Positions 16,150 through 24,918 of a stretch of 64,000 nucleotides of DNA are shown in pieces. Origin of the DNA: Cyclobacterium amurskyense. Lineage in GTDB: Bacteria > Bacteroidota > Bacteroidia > Cytophagales > Cyclobacteriaceae. How positions within the stretch are numbered: position 1 is the stretch's first letter; each line of letters opens with the position of its first letter. The notes beneath the pieces are model-generated. The model did not search any database. It was not told the DNA's origin and saw only the letters and a program-made list of their open reading frames with translations. The position numbers and the translations under genes are program-made. The stretch covers positions 682,001-746,000 of the forward strand of contig NZ_CP012040.1 of assembly GCF_001050135.1 (NCBI RefSeq). Direction: 5' to 3'.

Positions 16150-18786
16150 TTATTTCAAGGCTTGTTCAAGCAATATTTCAGCTTTTTCTAAAGCCACAGG
16201 CAGTCCTGAGGAATCTTTACCTCCTGCTGTCGCATAAAAAGGCTGACCTCCGCCTCCACCTTTGATCTCCCTGGCTAACTCTTTTACCATTTTACCAGCA
16301 TGGAGACCTTTCTCTTTTACAAGCAAATCGCTTACCACAATTGCTAATTGTGGTTTACCATTTATATCTGCTGCTAATACTGCCACCAGGTTATCAATTT
16401 CATTTTTCAATTCAAAAGAAAGCTTTTTGAGGGCCTCAGCATTAGGCAATTTAATCAATCCTAATATTAAGTGGTAACCGTTGAAGGATTTTACCTCACT
16501 TTTTAACATTTCTTTAATTTCTTCGGTGGCTTTTAGGTTCAAAGTCTCAATTTCTTTCCTTAAAGCAGCTCTTTCAGTCATTAATCCTTCAATTGCACCA
16601 ACGAGATCTCTAGGATGTTTGAGTGTTTCCTGAACATTTTCCAATAATTCAAACTGCCGTCTGACATACTCCTGAGCTCCCGAAGCTGTTACCGCCTCTA
16701 TTCTCCGAACACCTGCTGAGATAGAACTTTCAGAAATAATTTTGAACATTCCTATTTCCCCTGTGGCATTGACGTGCGTTCCTCCACACAATTCCACACT
16801 ATAGCTAGGGTCAAAAGTAATCACCCGAACTTGCTCTCCGTACTTCTCCCCAAAAAGAGCTGTTGCTCCCATTGCTTTAGCCATATCTATTGGGACATTT
16901 CTTTTCTCATCCAGTGAGATATTTTCCCTGATTTTGGCATTTACGATGTCTTCTACCTGAAGAATTTCCTCTGCTGTCAATTTTGCGAAATGAGAGAAAT
17001 CAAATCTTAATATTTTCTCATTAACCAAGGATCCTTTTTGTTGCACATGCGTTCCCAGTACCTGCTTCAAAGCGGACTGTAAAAGGTGAGTGGCTGTATG
17101 ATTACTTTTAATCAAACCACGCTTTTTGGCATCTACGAGGCAGGTAAAATCTGCCTCAGGATTTTCAGGCAATGCCTCCACCCAATGAACAATTAGGTCA
17201 TTCTCTTTTGTGGTATCAACGACCACAATGCTTTCTTCATCGTTCGAAAGGATTCCAGTATCACCTACCTGCCCGCCACTTTCGGCGTAAAAAGGTGTTT
17301 GAGTCAAGACCAACTGGAATCTATCTTTACTTTTATCTTTAATTTTCCTGTATTTAATGATTTGAGCAGTTGCATTTAAAGCATCATAGCCTATGAATAC
17401 TGAACTCTCTTCCTCATTGACTGTAATCCAGTCACCTGTTTCAAGTTTGGAGGCTGACCTAGACCTGTCTTTTTGCGCTTTCATGGCCAATGTAAAGCCA
17501 TTTTCGTCTACGCTAAGCCCATTCTCTCTTGCGATTAGAGAAGTAAGGTCTAAAGGAAAACCATAGGTATCATACAATTCAAAAGCAACTTCACCAGGTA
17601 TGGTGTTTTCATTTTTGCTTTCAAGAGATTTCTGAATGCTCTCAAGGTTCTTCAATCCTTTATCCAAAGTCCTCAAAAAGGCCAACTCCTCTTCCTGAAT
17701 CACTTTTACAATAAAGTCTTCCTGCATTTTTACTTCTGGGAAAAACTCACCGAATTTCTCTGACAATACCGGTACCAATTGGTATAAGAATGGTGTTTTG
17801 AGATCCAAAAAGGTGTATCCATAACGAACCGCTCTTCTAAGTATTCGCCTAATGACATAGCCAGCCTTATTATTGGAAGGCAATTGCCCATCGGCAATGG
17901 TAAATGAAATAGCCCTGATATGATCAACAATTACACGAAATGCTATATCGGTTTTTTCCGCTGCTCCATATTTGTAACCAGATATACTTTCCATTTTAGC
18001 AATAAATGGCTCAAATAGATCCGTATCATAATTGGAAGACTTCTGTTGGATTACCCTAACCAGCCTTTCCAATCCCAATCCAGTATCTACATGCTTTGCA
18101 GGTAGTTCTTTTAAATGGCCATCTGCAAACCGGTTGTATTGCATAAAAACCAAATTCCATATTTCTATTACTTGAGGATGGTCCTCATTGACCAATTCTC
18201 TACCTGGGATTTTTTGGATTTCCTCAAGAGAACGCATATCGAAATGTATCTCAGAGCAGGGCCCACATGGTCCTGTTTCGCCCATTTCCCAGAAATTGTC
18301 TTTTTTTGAACAAAAAAGAATACTTTCTTTATCTACCAACTCTGTCCAATAATCAAAAGCTTCTGTATCTTTATCTAATTGATCCTCTTTATCGCCACCA
18401 AAAACAGTGATGTACAATCTATCTTTTGGCAATTGATAAACTTCCGTAAGTAACTCCCATGCCCAGTTGATCGCTTCCTTTTTAAAATAATCTCCAAACG
18501 ACCAATTGCCCATCATTTCAAACATGGTATGATGGTAGGTGTCCACACCTACTTCTTCCAAGTCATTGTGCTTCCCTGAAACTCTTAGGCACTTTTGACT
18601 GTTAGTAACCCGAATATGATCCGGGGTTTCATTACCTAAAAAATAATCCTTAAATTGGTTCATTCCAGCATTGGTAAACATCAATGTGGGATCATTTTTC
18701 ACAACTATTGGTGCAGATGGAACAAACTGATGCGCTTTAGATTGAAAAAAATCAATGAAATGGCTTCTTATTTGTTTGGAATTCAT
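16150..18786 (-). CDS. alaS: Alanyl-tRNA synthetase
   Basis: The 878-residue protein is full length. The N-terminal class II catalytic part begins RSHFIDFFQSKAH with PTLMFTNAGMNQFKDYFLG. The editing domain shows the zinc ligands HTATH (in SNHTATHLLQSAL) and CGGTH (in VELCGGTHVNATGE). The C-terminal DHHA1 part ends with the Gly-rich REIKGGGGGQPFYATAGGKD. It charges tRNA-Ala and hydrolyses mischarged Ser/Gly-tRNA. It is divergent from the M23 peptidase gene, sharing a 155-bp intergenic region that must hold both promoters. Confidence 0.98.
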   Translation of the reverse strand: MNSKQIRSHFIDFFQSKAHQFVPSAPIVVKNDPTLMFTNAGMNQFKDYFLGNETPDHIRVTNSQKCLRVSGKHNDLEEVGVDTYHHTMFEMMGNWSFGDYFKKEAINWAWELLTEVYQLPKDRLYITVFGGDKEDQLDKDTEAFDYWTELVDKESILFCSKKDNFWEMGETGPCGPCSEIHFDMRSLEEIQKIPGRELVNEDHPQVIEIWNLVFMQYNRFADGHLKELPAKHVDTGLGLERLVRVIQQKSSNYDTDLFEPFIAKMESISGYKYGAAEKTDIAFRVIVDHIRAISFTIADGQLPSNNKAGYVIRRILRRAVRYGYTFLDLKTPFLYQLVPVLSEKFGEFFPEVKMQEDFIVKVIQEEELAFLRTLDKGLKNLESIQKSLESKNENTIPGEVAFELYDTYGFPLDLTSLIARENGLSVDENGFTLAMKAQKDRSRSASKLETGDWITVNEEESSVFIGYDALNATAQIIKYRKIKDKSKDRFQLVLTQTPFYAESGGQVGDTGILSNDEESIVVVDTTKENDLIVHWVEALPENPEADFTCLVDAKKRGLIKSNHTATHLLQSALKQVLGTHVQQKGSLVNEKILRFDFSHFAKLTAEEILQVEDIVNAKIRENISLDEKRNVPIDMAKAMGATALFGEKYGEQVRVITFDPSYSVELCGGTHVNATGEIGMFKIISESSISAGVRRIEAVTASGAQEYVRRQFELLENVQETLKHPRDLVGAIEGLMTERAALRKEIETLNLKATEEIKEMLKSEVKSFNGYHLILGLIKLPNAEALKKLSFELKNEIDNLVAVLAADINGKPQLAIVVSDLLVKEKGLHAGKMVKELAREIKGGGGGQPFYATAGGKDSSGLPVALEKAEILLEQALK

Positions 18787-18941
18787 GTTTATTTACCTTA
18801 GAATGAATTACTTGGAATATTTAAAGTTTTTGAATTATCTTTGTAACCAAACTCCCAACTATCTACTTCCCTACAAAGTAGCTTAATCTCCTGGGTTTTT
18901 TCGGATTACAAAATTAGAAGTTTTAACGTACTATTTGTTAA

Positions 18942-19919
18942 ATGAGTAGAATAAAATATTATTACGATCCCAAAACCTGTAAATACGAAAGGTATGTTAA
19001 GAGCAAATGGGATGTAACATTGAATGTTTTAGGATTTCTATCCCTTTCTTCAATTCTGGCAGTCGGTATACTTATTGTTTTCCACTATTATTTTGACAGT
19101 CCAAAAGAATTGATCTTGAAAAGAGAAAACAGGGAGCTTAACCTCTATTATGAACTTCTTGAGAAGGAAGTAGCTCAACTGAACACCATGATGGCGGATC
19201 TTCAGGAAAGAGATGACAACCTTTATCGTGTTATTTTCGAATCCGAGCCCATTCCGAGTTCAGTCAGAAATGCCGGCTATGGTGGCTCTGATAGATTTAA
19301 AGACATAAAAGAAAAAGGTCTCAACCAAGGCAAAATGATTATATCTGTTGCCAATAAAGTAGAAACCCTTAAAAAACAACTTTTTATTCAGTGGGAATCC
19401 TACAATGAATTGTCTGAAACAGCACTTAACAAAGAGGAATATTGGGCTTCCATCCCTGCCATTCAACCTATACACAATGAAGAATTAAAAAGGCTTGCTT
19501 CTGGTTACGGCATTCGATTACACCCTATTCTTAAGGTGAAAAAAATGCATACGGGAATTGATTTCTCAGCCCCTAAAGGTACGCCTATCTATTCTACAGG
19601 TGATGGTGTGGTAGAAAGTGTCAGGACGGAGTTTGGAGGCTATGGAAAATCTATACAAATAGACCATGGATTTGGCTTTAAAACAAGGTATGCACATATG
19701 AATGATTTCAATGTCAAGACTGGAGACAAAGTTAAAAGGGGGGATAAGATAGGTACTGTAGGTAACACAGGTTCATCCACAGCTCCCCACGTACATTATG
19801 AAGTGCACAAAGATGGTAAATATGTAAATCCGGTCAATTACTTCTTTAAAGATCTAGAACCTACCGAATTTGATAAAATTTTGGAACTGGCTTCAAGAGA
19901 AAATCAATCCCTTTCTTAA
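18942..19919 (+). CDS. Membrane-anchored M23-family murein peptidase
   Basis: The 325-residue protein has a short cytoplasmic head, one membrane segment (about residues 29-48), a coiled-coil stem (about 60-100) and a C-terminal LytM domain. Zinc ligands are seen in HTGIDFSAPKGTPIY (HxxxD) and in APHVHYEVH (HxH), so the peptidase is probably active or at least metal-binding. Such proteins cut peptidoglycan cross-bridges or regulate amidases at the septum. The stop is followed 11 bp later by a 213-bp interspersed repeat and then a strong terminator, so the repeat lies in the 3' UTR. Confidence 0.92.
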   Translation: MSRIKYYYDPKTCKYERYVKSKWDVTLNVLGFLSLSSILAVGILIVFHYYFDSPKELILKRENRELNLYYELLEKEVAQLNTMMADLQERDDNLYRVIFESEPIPSSVRNAGYGGSDRFKDIKEKGLNQGKMIISVANKVETLKKQLFIQWESYNELSETALNKEEYWASIPAIQPIHNEELKRLASGYGIRLHPILKVKKMHTGIDFSAPKGTPIYSTGDGVVESVRTEFGGYGKSIQIDHGFGFKTRYAHMNDFNVKTGDKVKRGDKIGTVGNTGSSTAPHVHYEVHKDGKYVNPVNYFFKDLEPTEFDKILELASRENQSLS

Positions 19920-19929
19920 GCGAAATTTA

Positions 19930-20142
19930 AACCCGAATTATGTAATTGAATTTCTCCGTCCTGACAATAGTCAGGGGTGAAGCCTGTCCCGTGTTTACGG
20001 GAAGTGTTGCAATCGCAAGAAAATCAGACTGTTTGGAGATTTTAGCATAGCACCGCTATGGTGAAATTGAAAAAAGCAACGAAGTGGCTGATTTTAAAGC
20101 GATTTCAGCACGTAATAGAATGTCTATTGCATATTTCGGGTT
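19930..20142 (+). repeat. Interspersed structured repeat, copy A (full length, 213 bp)
   Basis: The element starts AACCCGAATTATGTAAT and ends ATTGCATATTTCGGGTT; the two ends are imperfect inverted repeats of about 26 bp. Inside are short hairpins: CCTGAC/GTCAGG (here with one extra base in the loop), CCCGT-GTTT-ACGGG, ATAGC-ACC-GCTAT and AATAGA-ATG-TCTATT. It has no credible ORF. It matches copy E over all 213 bp with scattered changes. It lies between the M23 gene stop and its terminator. Confidence 0.9.
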
Positions 20143-20151
20143 AAAAATAAC

Positions 20152-20190
20152 AAAAGCCCTTTCCTCTATAATTGCAGGAAAGGGCTTTTT
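20152..20190 (+). terminator. Intrinsic terminator after the M23 gene and repeat A
   Basis: AAAAGCCCTTTCCT (20152-20165) pairs perfectly with AGGAAAGGGCTTTT (20176-20189) over a 10-base loop, followed by T residues. Confidence 0.92.
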
Positions 20191-20292
20191 ATTGCATAAA
20201 GTCCAATTTGATCGGTTTTATCAATTAATAGCAACATTTGCTTTCTATATAAGGGATAATTTTTATATTTTTGATTAAAAAATACCTGAAAA

Positions 20293-20646
20293 TTGCCATA
20301 CAAAGAAAAAGATATCGAAAAAAAGTATTATTCCATCGGGGAAGTAGCTGAAAAATTTAAGGTGGCCACTTCACTAATTAGGTATTGGGAAGGAGAATTC
20401 GATATCATTAAGCCCAAAAAAGACAAAAAAGGAAACCGTAGATTTACCATAGACGATATTGAGAAGATTCGGTTAATTTTTCATTTGGTGAAAGAGAAAG
20501 GTTATACGCTCACAGGTGCCCAAGAAATTATCAAAAGGGACATGCATAAGGTCCAGGATAAAGCAGCAATGATCCAAAGACTACATGAAATCAGAGGTTT
20601 TTTGACAGAAATCAAAAATAATCTGAATGATCAAGCAGCCAAATAA
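20293..20646 (+). CDS. MerR-family transcriptional regulator
   Basis: The 117-residue protein carries a MerR-type winged helix: YYSIGEVAEKFKVATSLIRYWEGEF (helix-turn-helix, about residues 12-36) and NRRFTIDDIEKIRLIFHLVKEKGYTLTGAQ. A short coiled coil follows, with no effector domain and no Cys cluster, so it is unlikely to sense metal. The start is a TTG at 20293; no better ATG exists upstream in frame. Its end overlaps the start of dprA by 20 bp. What it regulates is not visible. Confidence 0.88.
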   Translation: MPYKEKDIEKKYYSIGEVAEKFKVATSLIRYWEGEFDIIKPKKDKKGNRRFTIDDIEKIRLIFHLVKEKGYTLTGAQEIIKRDMHKVQDKAAMIQRLHEIRGFLTEIKNNLNDQAAK

Positions 20647-21754
20647 TGAACTCCTATACAAAGTAGGATTAGGCCTGATCCCTAAGCTAGGACCTAATAT
20701 CTACAAAAAAATCATCAGAAACTGCGGTTCCGCAGAAGCTTTTTTTAATATGCCCCGAGGTAAACTGGAAAGGATTCAGGGAGTTGGGCCAAAGTTACTT
20801 GCTTACAGAAATCAAAAAGCAAAGTACCTATCTGAAGCAGAAGCGCTGATCGATACAGCAGTCCAACATAAAATTCAAATTCATTGTTTTATGGAGGAGA
20901 ATTACCCAACTCGATTAAAATCACTTCCAGACGGCCCACCGGTACTTTATAGCAAGGGGGAATTAACCCTCAACCCCAAAAGAACTATCGGGATAGTAGG
21001 CACAAGGAAGGCCACAGATTATGGTAAAAACATCACCCAACAAATAATAGAGGAGTTGTCAAGGTTCCAACCTACAATTATCAGTGGTTTGGCTTATGGA
21101 ATTGATGTAGAAGCGCATAGGGCAGCTATTTCCAGAGAACTGCCTACCATAGGTGTTTTGGGCTCCGACCTAAACACCATCTACCCCTCCACCCATAAAA
21201 AAACAGCTGAACAAATGATGGAAAACGGTGGCTTACTTAGTGAGTATAAGCTTGGTACTGAGATGAACCCCGGTAATTTCCCGCAAAGAAATCGCATTAT
21301 TGCAGGAATGTCGGATGCCCTTGTAGTGGTCGAAGCTGCAAAAAAAGGAGGTGCTTTAATTACAGCAGAGATCGCATATAGCTATAACCGTGAAGTATTT
21401 GCGGTCCCTGGGAACCTGCAGTCAAAATTCAGCGAAGGGTGTAATGACCTGATTAGAAACATGAAAGCCGGTATTTATATGAACTCCAGAGAAATTGTTG
21501 ATTCTCTATCATGGGACATGGATGCCACGCAGTCTTCAACCAAGCAAGTTTTACCCGACCTATCTTTACTCGATCCACTTGAGGCCAAAATCATGGAAAG
21601 AATATTTGACAAAAAGGAAGTAGAAGTAAATTGGCTTAGTCACGATTTAAAATTACCTATCAGCACTCTTGCTGTCAAATTGCTCAACTTGGAATTTCTT
21701 GGCTTTATCAAGGCTTATCCAGGGAAAAAGTACCAATGGCTTCAGAAAAATTAA
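20627..21754 (+). CDS. dprA: DNA-processing protein DprA
   Basis: The 375-residue product has the DprA Rossmann-like core: GIVGTRKATDYGKNIT, ISGLAYGIDVEAHRAA, GVLGSDLNTIYPSTHKK, FPQRNRIIAGMSDALVVVEA and GALITAEIAYSYNREVFAVPG. An N-terminal helix-hairpin-helix-like part (RIQGVGPKLLAYR) and a C-terminal winged-helix domain (LPISTLAVKLLNLEFLGFIK) flank it. DprA loads RecA on incoming single-stranded DNA in natural transformation. With comEC at 35.9-37.9 kb this suggests competence. Confidence 0.96.
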   Translation: MIKQPNNELLYKVGLGLIPKLGPNIYKKIIRNCGSAEAFFNMPRGKLERIQGVGPKLLAYRNQKAKYLSEAEALIDTAVQHKIQIHCFMEENYPTRLKSLPDGPPVLYSKGELTLNPKRTIGIVGTRKATDYGKNITQQIIEELSRFQPTIISGLAYGIDVEAHRAAISRELPTIGVLGSDLNTIYPSTHKKTAEQMMENGGLLSEYKLGTEMNPGNFPQRNRIIAGMSDALVVVEAAKKGGALITAEIAYSYNREVFAVPGNLQSKFSEGCNDLIRNMKAGIYMNSREIVDSLSWDMDATQSSTKQVLPDLSLLDPLEAKIMERIFDKKEVEVNWLSHDLKLPISTLAVKLLNLEFLGFIKAYPGKKYQWLQKN

Positions 21755-21827
21755 TAAAAAGAATGCCCTATTACAGTAGATGGTGTTTTTTGATTATATT
21801 AGAATAAACCGACCAAAACTTAAAAAA

Positions 21828-22487
21828 ATGAAAAAGACCCTATCCCCAATATTGTTCTCTTTGCTTATACTCCTAAGTTGTGAAACTGAAAAAAAAGCAG
21901 CAATTAATGATCTACCTATGCAAATCGCGCATGCTTATGGCTTCGACCAATTGGATGATGTCCAATCCATCTCCTACACTTGGAATGTAAGGAGAGACAG
22001 TGCAACAGTAATGGTTAGGGATTGGGAGTGGGATCTTGTTAAAGGTGAAGTCTCTTATTCCGATGCTGACACTAGTGCCACTTATCTTCTTTCTGAAAAA
22101 ACGGATCAAATCAAAGACATTGACCATAAATTCATCAATGACAAGTATTGGCTATTGTATCCATTTCAATTGGCTTGGGACAAAGGGTTCACAACTGAAA
22201 TAACGGAAGACCAAACCTCGCCAATCAATAGCACTCCTACCACTAAACTCACTGTACTTTACAATAATGAAGATGGTTATACTCCGGGTGATGCCTATGA
22301 TGTTTATGTAGACGAAAATAAAATCATCAAAGAATGGGTTTTCAGAAAAGGAAATGCCGCGGAAGGTAGGGCATTTACTTGGGAGAATGAAAAAGATTTC
22401 GGTGGAATCAAAATAGCCCTTGATCACCGAATGCAAAATGGAGAAAAGATCATTTGGTTTACAAATGTTGAAGTAGTAAAGAAATAG
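21828..22487 (+). CDS. Lipoprotein of unknown function, possibly LolA-like fold
   Basis: The 219-residue product has a lipoprotein signal with lipobox LLILLSC (Cys at about 20). The start at ATG 21828 removes an unlikely 16-residue extension. The mature part starts AIAHAYGFDQLDDVQSISYTWNV and is rich in beta strands with aromatic residues, resembling DUF6503/LolA-like lipoproteins of Bacteroidota. This is a weak assignment. No catalytic residues are evident. It is a separate unit 73 bp after dprA. Confidence 0.7.
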   Translation: MKKTLSPILFSLLILLSCETEKKAAINDLPMQIAHAYGFDQLDDVQSISYTWNVRRDSATVMVRDWEWDLVKGEVSYSDADTSATYLLSEKTDQIKDIDHKFINDKYWLLYPFQLAWDKGFTTEITEDQTSPINSTPTTKLTVLYNNEDGYTPGDAYDVYVDENKIIKEWVFRKGNAAEGRAFTWENEKDFGGIKIALDHRMQNGEKIIWFTNVEVVKK

Positions 22488-22555
22488 CGCATCTCCATTG
22501 ATTAATATTAAACTCAGAGGCCTGAAATAGCGGAGAAAATACAGGTAATTTTAAA

Positions 22556-23860
22556 TTACCTTGCTAGCAACCATATTTCAGGCCCAGTTTTTAACCTGAC
22601 ATGCAACATGTTATTAAAGTAACCTAGTACTTCTGCATTGCCCACAAAATAGGTGGATGGAAGTGAAACTGATCTATTCCAACTATCGAATACCAAGTCA
22701 GAAGATTTCACTTCAATTTCCCCGAGGTTATTTTCAGAAAGGTTGAGAATTGATTTATGGCCATAACCAATGGTATGATCTGGCAACTTAATTCTAAACC
22801 AATCCCCACTTTTACCTAAAACATCAAATAAGGTTTCATTGGGATAACTAGAAATAACCTTAGAACTAAGGTTTGGTGAGGCACGTAAATTCCCGCTCTT
22901 AGCTAAAAACACACCTTGTTCTTTCAATAACACACTGTCAGAAGCTACAATTGGAATACTTTTTTCTAGAGACTGTAAGAAAGGTAAAGGATTTTTCGCA
23001 CCTCTTCCTCGCGAGTAAACTCCAAAGTGCAAATGTGGAGAGGTGGTTCTGGCGTTGCCTGTATTTCCCACAGTACCCAAAGTATCTCCCAGTTTAACTC
23101 TTTGCCCGGCCTGAACAAACTGACTATCAAGGTGAGCATAATAATAATTATAGCGTCCAGTATTAAGCCAGACCACATTTCCTCCAAGTCGGTTTTGGCC
23201 TGCTTTACTCACCCTTCCCCTTGCTACTGCTAATACTGGTGTTCCTCTTTTGGCAAATACATCTACACCTTCATGTCGCCTTGACCCGCCAGCTCTGGCA
23301 TCTCCCCAAAAACTAGCAATTTGACCTGAATGCATTTCCGAAATCGGAAAAGTAATGGAACCGGAGACATCAATATTTACAACAACCATTCCTCCTTCTA
23401 GCAACTCAGGCTGCACTCTGAGAAGATGCTCACCATCTTCCTTTACGGTATAAGCCAAACTTCGGTGATCATTAGAAAAATAAATTTGAGTATAACCATT
23501 ACTCGTCTTCCTGAACACATCTAGGAAGTATATGGATGTGGTATCACTGAGCATTTGGGCATTGATATTTACCTGACTACCTTCTTCTACTTTGTACTGC
23601 CAAAATAAAGCCTCAGCTTTCCCAGGATCAAAATAGGTCATCTCAGAATGAGGGATTTCTTGAGTGCTTAATTTAAAATCAATAGGTACTTTACCATTTT
23701 TAATCCAAGTCTTGGCCAATGAATAATCTTGCAGACCAGCCTTATCCAAAGCTTTTACATAGGATTCATATGGATTCTGATTATTGAAAAGTTTCTCAGT
23801 ATGACAAGAACTGAGGCTGAAAATAAAAAGTGTGAAACAAAAGATTTTAAAAATTCTCAC
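22556..23860 (-). CDS. M23-family peptidase lipoprotein with C-terminal SH3-like domain
   Basis: With a GTG start at 23860 the product is 434 residues and begins with a perfect lipoprotein signal (FTLFIFSLSSC, Cys19). The frame stays open to an ATG at 23965, but that would include a 21-bp-stem terminator and overlap the pfpI end, so it was rejected. The LytM domain shows HEGVDVFAKRGTPV (HxxxD) and SPHLHFGVYS (HxH). After it comes an SH3-like domain (SGNLRASPNLSSKVIS...GDWFRI) that probably binds peptidoglycan. It likely acts as an outer-membrane murein hydrolase. Confidence 0.9.
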   Translation of the reverse strand: MRIFKIFCFTLFIFSLSSCHTEKLFNNQNPYESYVKALDKAGLQDYSLAKTWIKNGKVPIDFKLSTQEIPHSEMTYFDPGKAEALFWQYKVEEGSQVNINAQMLSDTTSIYFLDVFRKTSNGYTQIYFSNDHRSLAYTVKEDGEHLLRVQPELLEGGMVVVNIDVSGSITFPISEMHSGQIASFWGDARAGGSRRHEGVDVFAKRGTPVLAVARGRVSKAGQNRLGGNVVWLNTGRYNYYYAHLDSQFVQAGQRVKLGDTLGTVGNTGNARTTSPHLHFGVYSRGRGAKNPLPFLQSLEKSIPIVASDSVLLKEQGVFLAKSGNLRASPNLSSKVISSYPNETLFDVLGKSGDWFRIKLPDHTIGYGHKSILNLSENNLGEIEVKSSDLVFDSWNRSVSLPSTYFVGNAEVLGYFNNMLHVRLKTGPEIWLLAR

Positions 23861-23876
23861 ATCCTCAAAATAACAA

Positions 23877-23924
23877 AAAGTCAATAACAAGTTGGAAGAT
23901 AAGTTCCAACTTGTTATTGACTTT
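23877..23924 (-). terminator. Strong hairpin terminator after pfpI
   Basis: The arms 23877-23897 and 23904-23924 are perfect complements of 21 bp (AAAGTCAATAACAAG at the outer side) around the loop GATAAG. On the minus strand the stem ends in a T-run. It separates pfpI from the M23 lipoprotein gene. Confidence 0.9.
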
Positions 23925-23942
23925 ATTATGATAAATAATGAA

Positions 23943-24506
23943 TTAAAGTGTTTTTTGACCTTCATGCTTACCTTCCCTTATTTCTTCAATTATTTTCTTA
24001 TTGAAAGCCTCAAGATCTTCAGGGGATCTGGAAGTAACCAATGCTTGATCGCAAACACATTCTTGATCGTACCATTCTGCACCTGCATTGATTAGGTCTT
24101 GTTTAATCGACGGAAAAGAAGTCATTTTTCTTCCAGCCAATGCACCTGTCTCTATCAACACCTGTGGTCCATGACAAATTGAAGCGACTGGTTTACCTTT
24201 AGCAAAAAAATCCTTAATAAACTGAACAGCTTCCTTATTCCTGCGTAATTTGTCTGGATTAATTACTCCACCAGGAATTAAAACGGTGTGGTATTCATCC
24301 GAATTGGCTTCATCAACTGTTTTATCTACTTTAAAATCACTTCCCCAGTCACCATCATTCCAGGATTTGACGCTCCCTGAATTTGGAGAAATCACTTCCA
24401 CTGTAGCGCCTTGATCTTCCAAAGCTTTTTTAGGAGAGGTAAACTCTACTTCTTCAAATCCATTCTCTGTAATTAAAGCTATTTTTTTACCTGATAAGTT
24501 ACTCAT
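23943..24506 (-). CDS. DJ-1/PfpI-family protein
   Basis: The 187-residue protein is a class I glutamine-amidotransferase-like fold of the PfpI/YhbO group: KIALITENGFEEVEFTSPKKAL at the N-terminus, a nucleophile elbow VASICHGPQ with the catalytic Cys and neighbouring His, and LIPGGVINPDKLR. Members act as protein or nucleotide deglycases or stress chaperones. It is monocistronic: a terminator lies right after it, and repeat B lies upstream between it and dnaN. Confidence 0.92.
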   Translation of the reverse strand: MSNLSGKKIALITENGFEEVEFTSPKKALEDQGATVEVISPNSGSVKSWNDGDWGSDFKVDKTVDEANSDEYHTVLIPGGVINPDKLRRNKEAVQFIKDFFAKGKPVASICHGPQVLIETGALAGRKMTSFPSIKQDLINAGAEWYDQECVCDQALVTSRSPEDLEAFNKKIIEEIREGKHEGQKTL

Positions 24507-24622
24507 AATAATAGTTGGTTTAATTTTACACTAAATTTTAATGAAAAAGTTCAAATTCCATGCTAAACTCCACAAAGTGGAAAAAATTTTACTTATGAGT
24601 ATTGACCAAGAATTCGAAATTA

Positions 24623-24813
24623 AACCCGGATTATGGAATAGGGTTCGTAATAGCCTGTCCCGTGTTTACGGGAAGTGTTGCAATCGCAAAAAAATCAGAC
24701 TGTTTGGAGATTTTAGCATAGCACCGCTATGGTGAAATTGAAAACAGCAACGAAGTGGCTGATTTTAAAGCCATTTCAGCACGTAATAGAATGTCTATTG
24801 CATATTTCGGGTT
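24623..24813 (+). repeat. Interspersed structured repeat, copy B (191 bp)
   Basis: This copy has the same ends as copy A (AACCCGGATTATGGAATAG ... CATATTTCGGGTT) and the same core (CCCGTGTTTACGGG, ATAGCACCGCTAT, AATAGAATGTCTATT) but lacks about 22 bp containing the CCTGAC/GTCAGG hairpin. It lies between dnaN and pfpI, both minus strand, beyond the dnaN terminator. The 195-bp open frame over it (24541-24735) is not a gene. Confidence 0.9.
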
Positions 24814-24872
24814 AAAGTTTATTGCTTGGAAATCCCCCTATTTTGTAGTGAATAAAAAAAATGGCAAAAAAA

Positions 24873-24894
24873 AAGCCCGGTTAAAACCGGGCTT
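24873..24894 (-). terminator. Intrinsic terminator of dnaN
   Basis: AAGCCCGGTT (24873-24882) pairs perfectly with AACCGGGCTT (24885-24894); on the minus strand it runs into a long T-tract. It lies 25 bp after the dnaN stop. Confidence 0.92.
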
Positions 24895-24918
24895 ACTATA
24901 ACTTTAACGATGAAATTC

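Noticed and set aside
20084..20278. 64-residue open frame after the M23 gene
   Set aside because: It runs through the end of repeat A and the terminator, so it cannot be a gene.
24541..24735. 64-residue open frame between pfpI and dnaN
   Set aside because: Most of it is repeat copy B read in one frame; the other copies do not keep the frame open in the same way and the peptide has no sensible composition.
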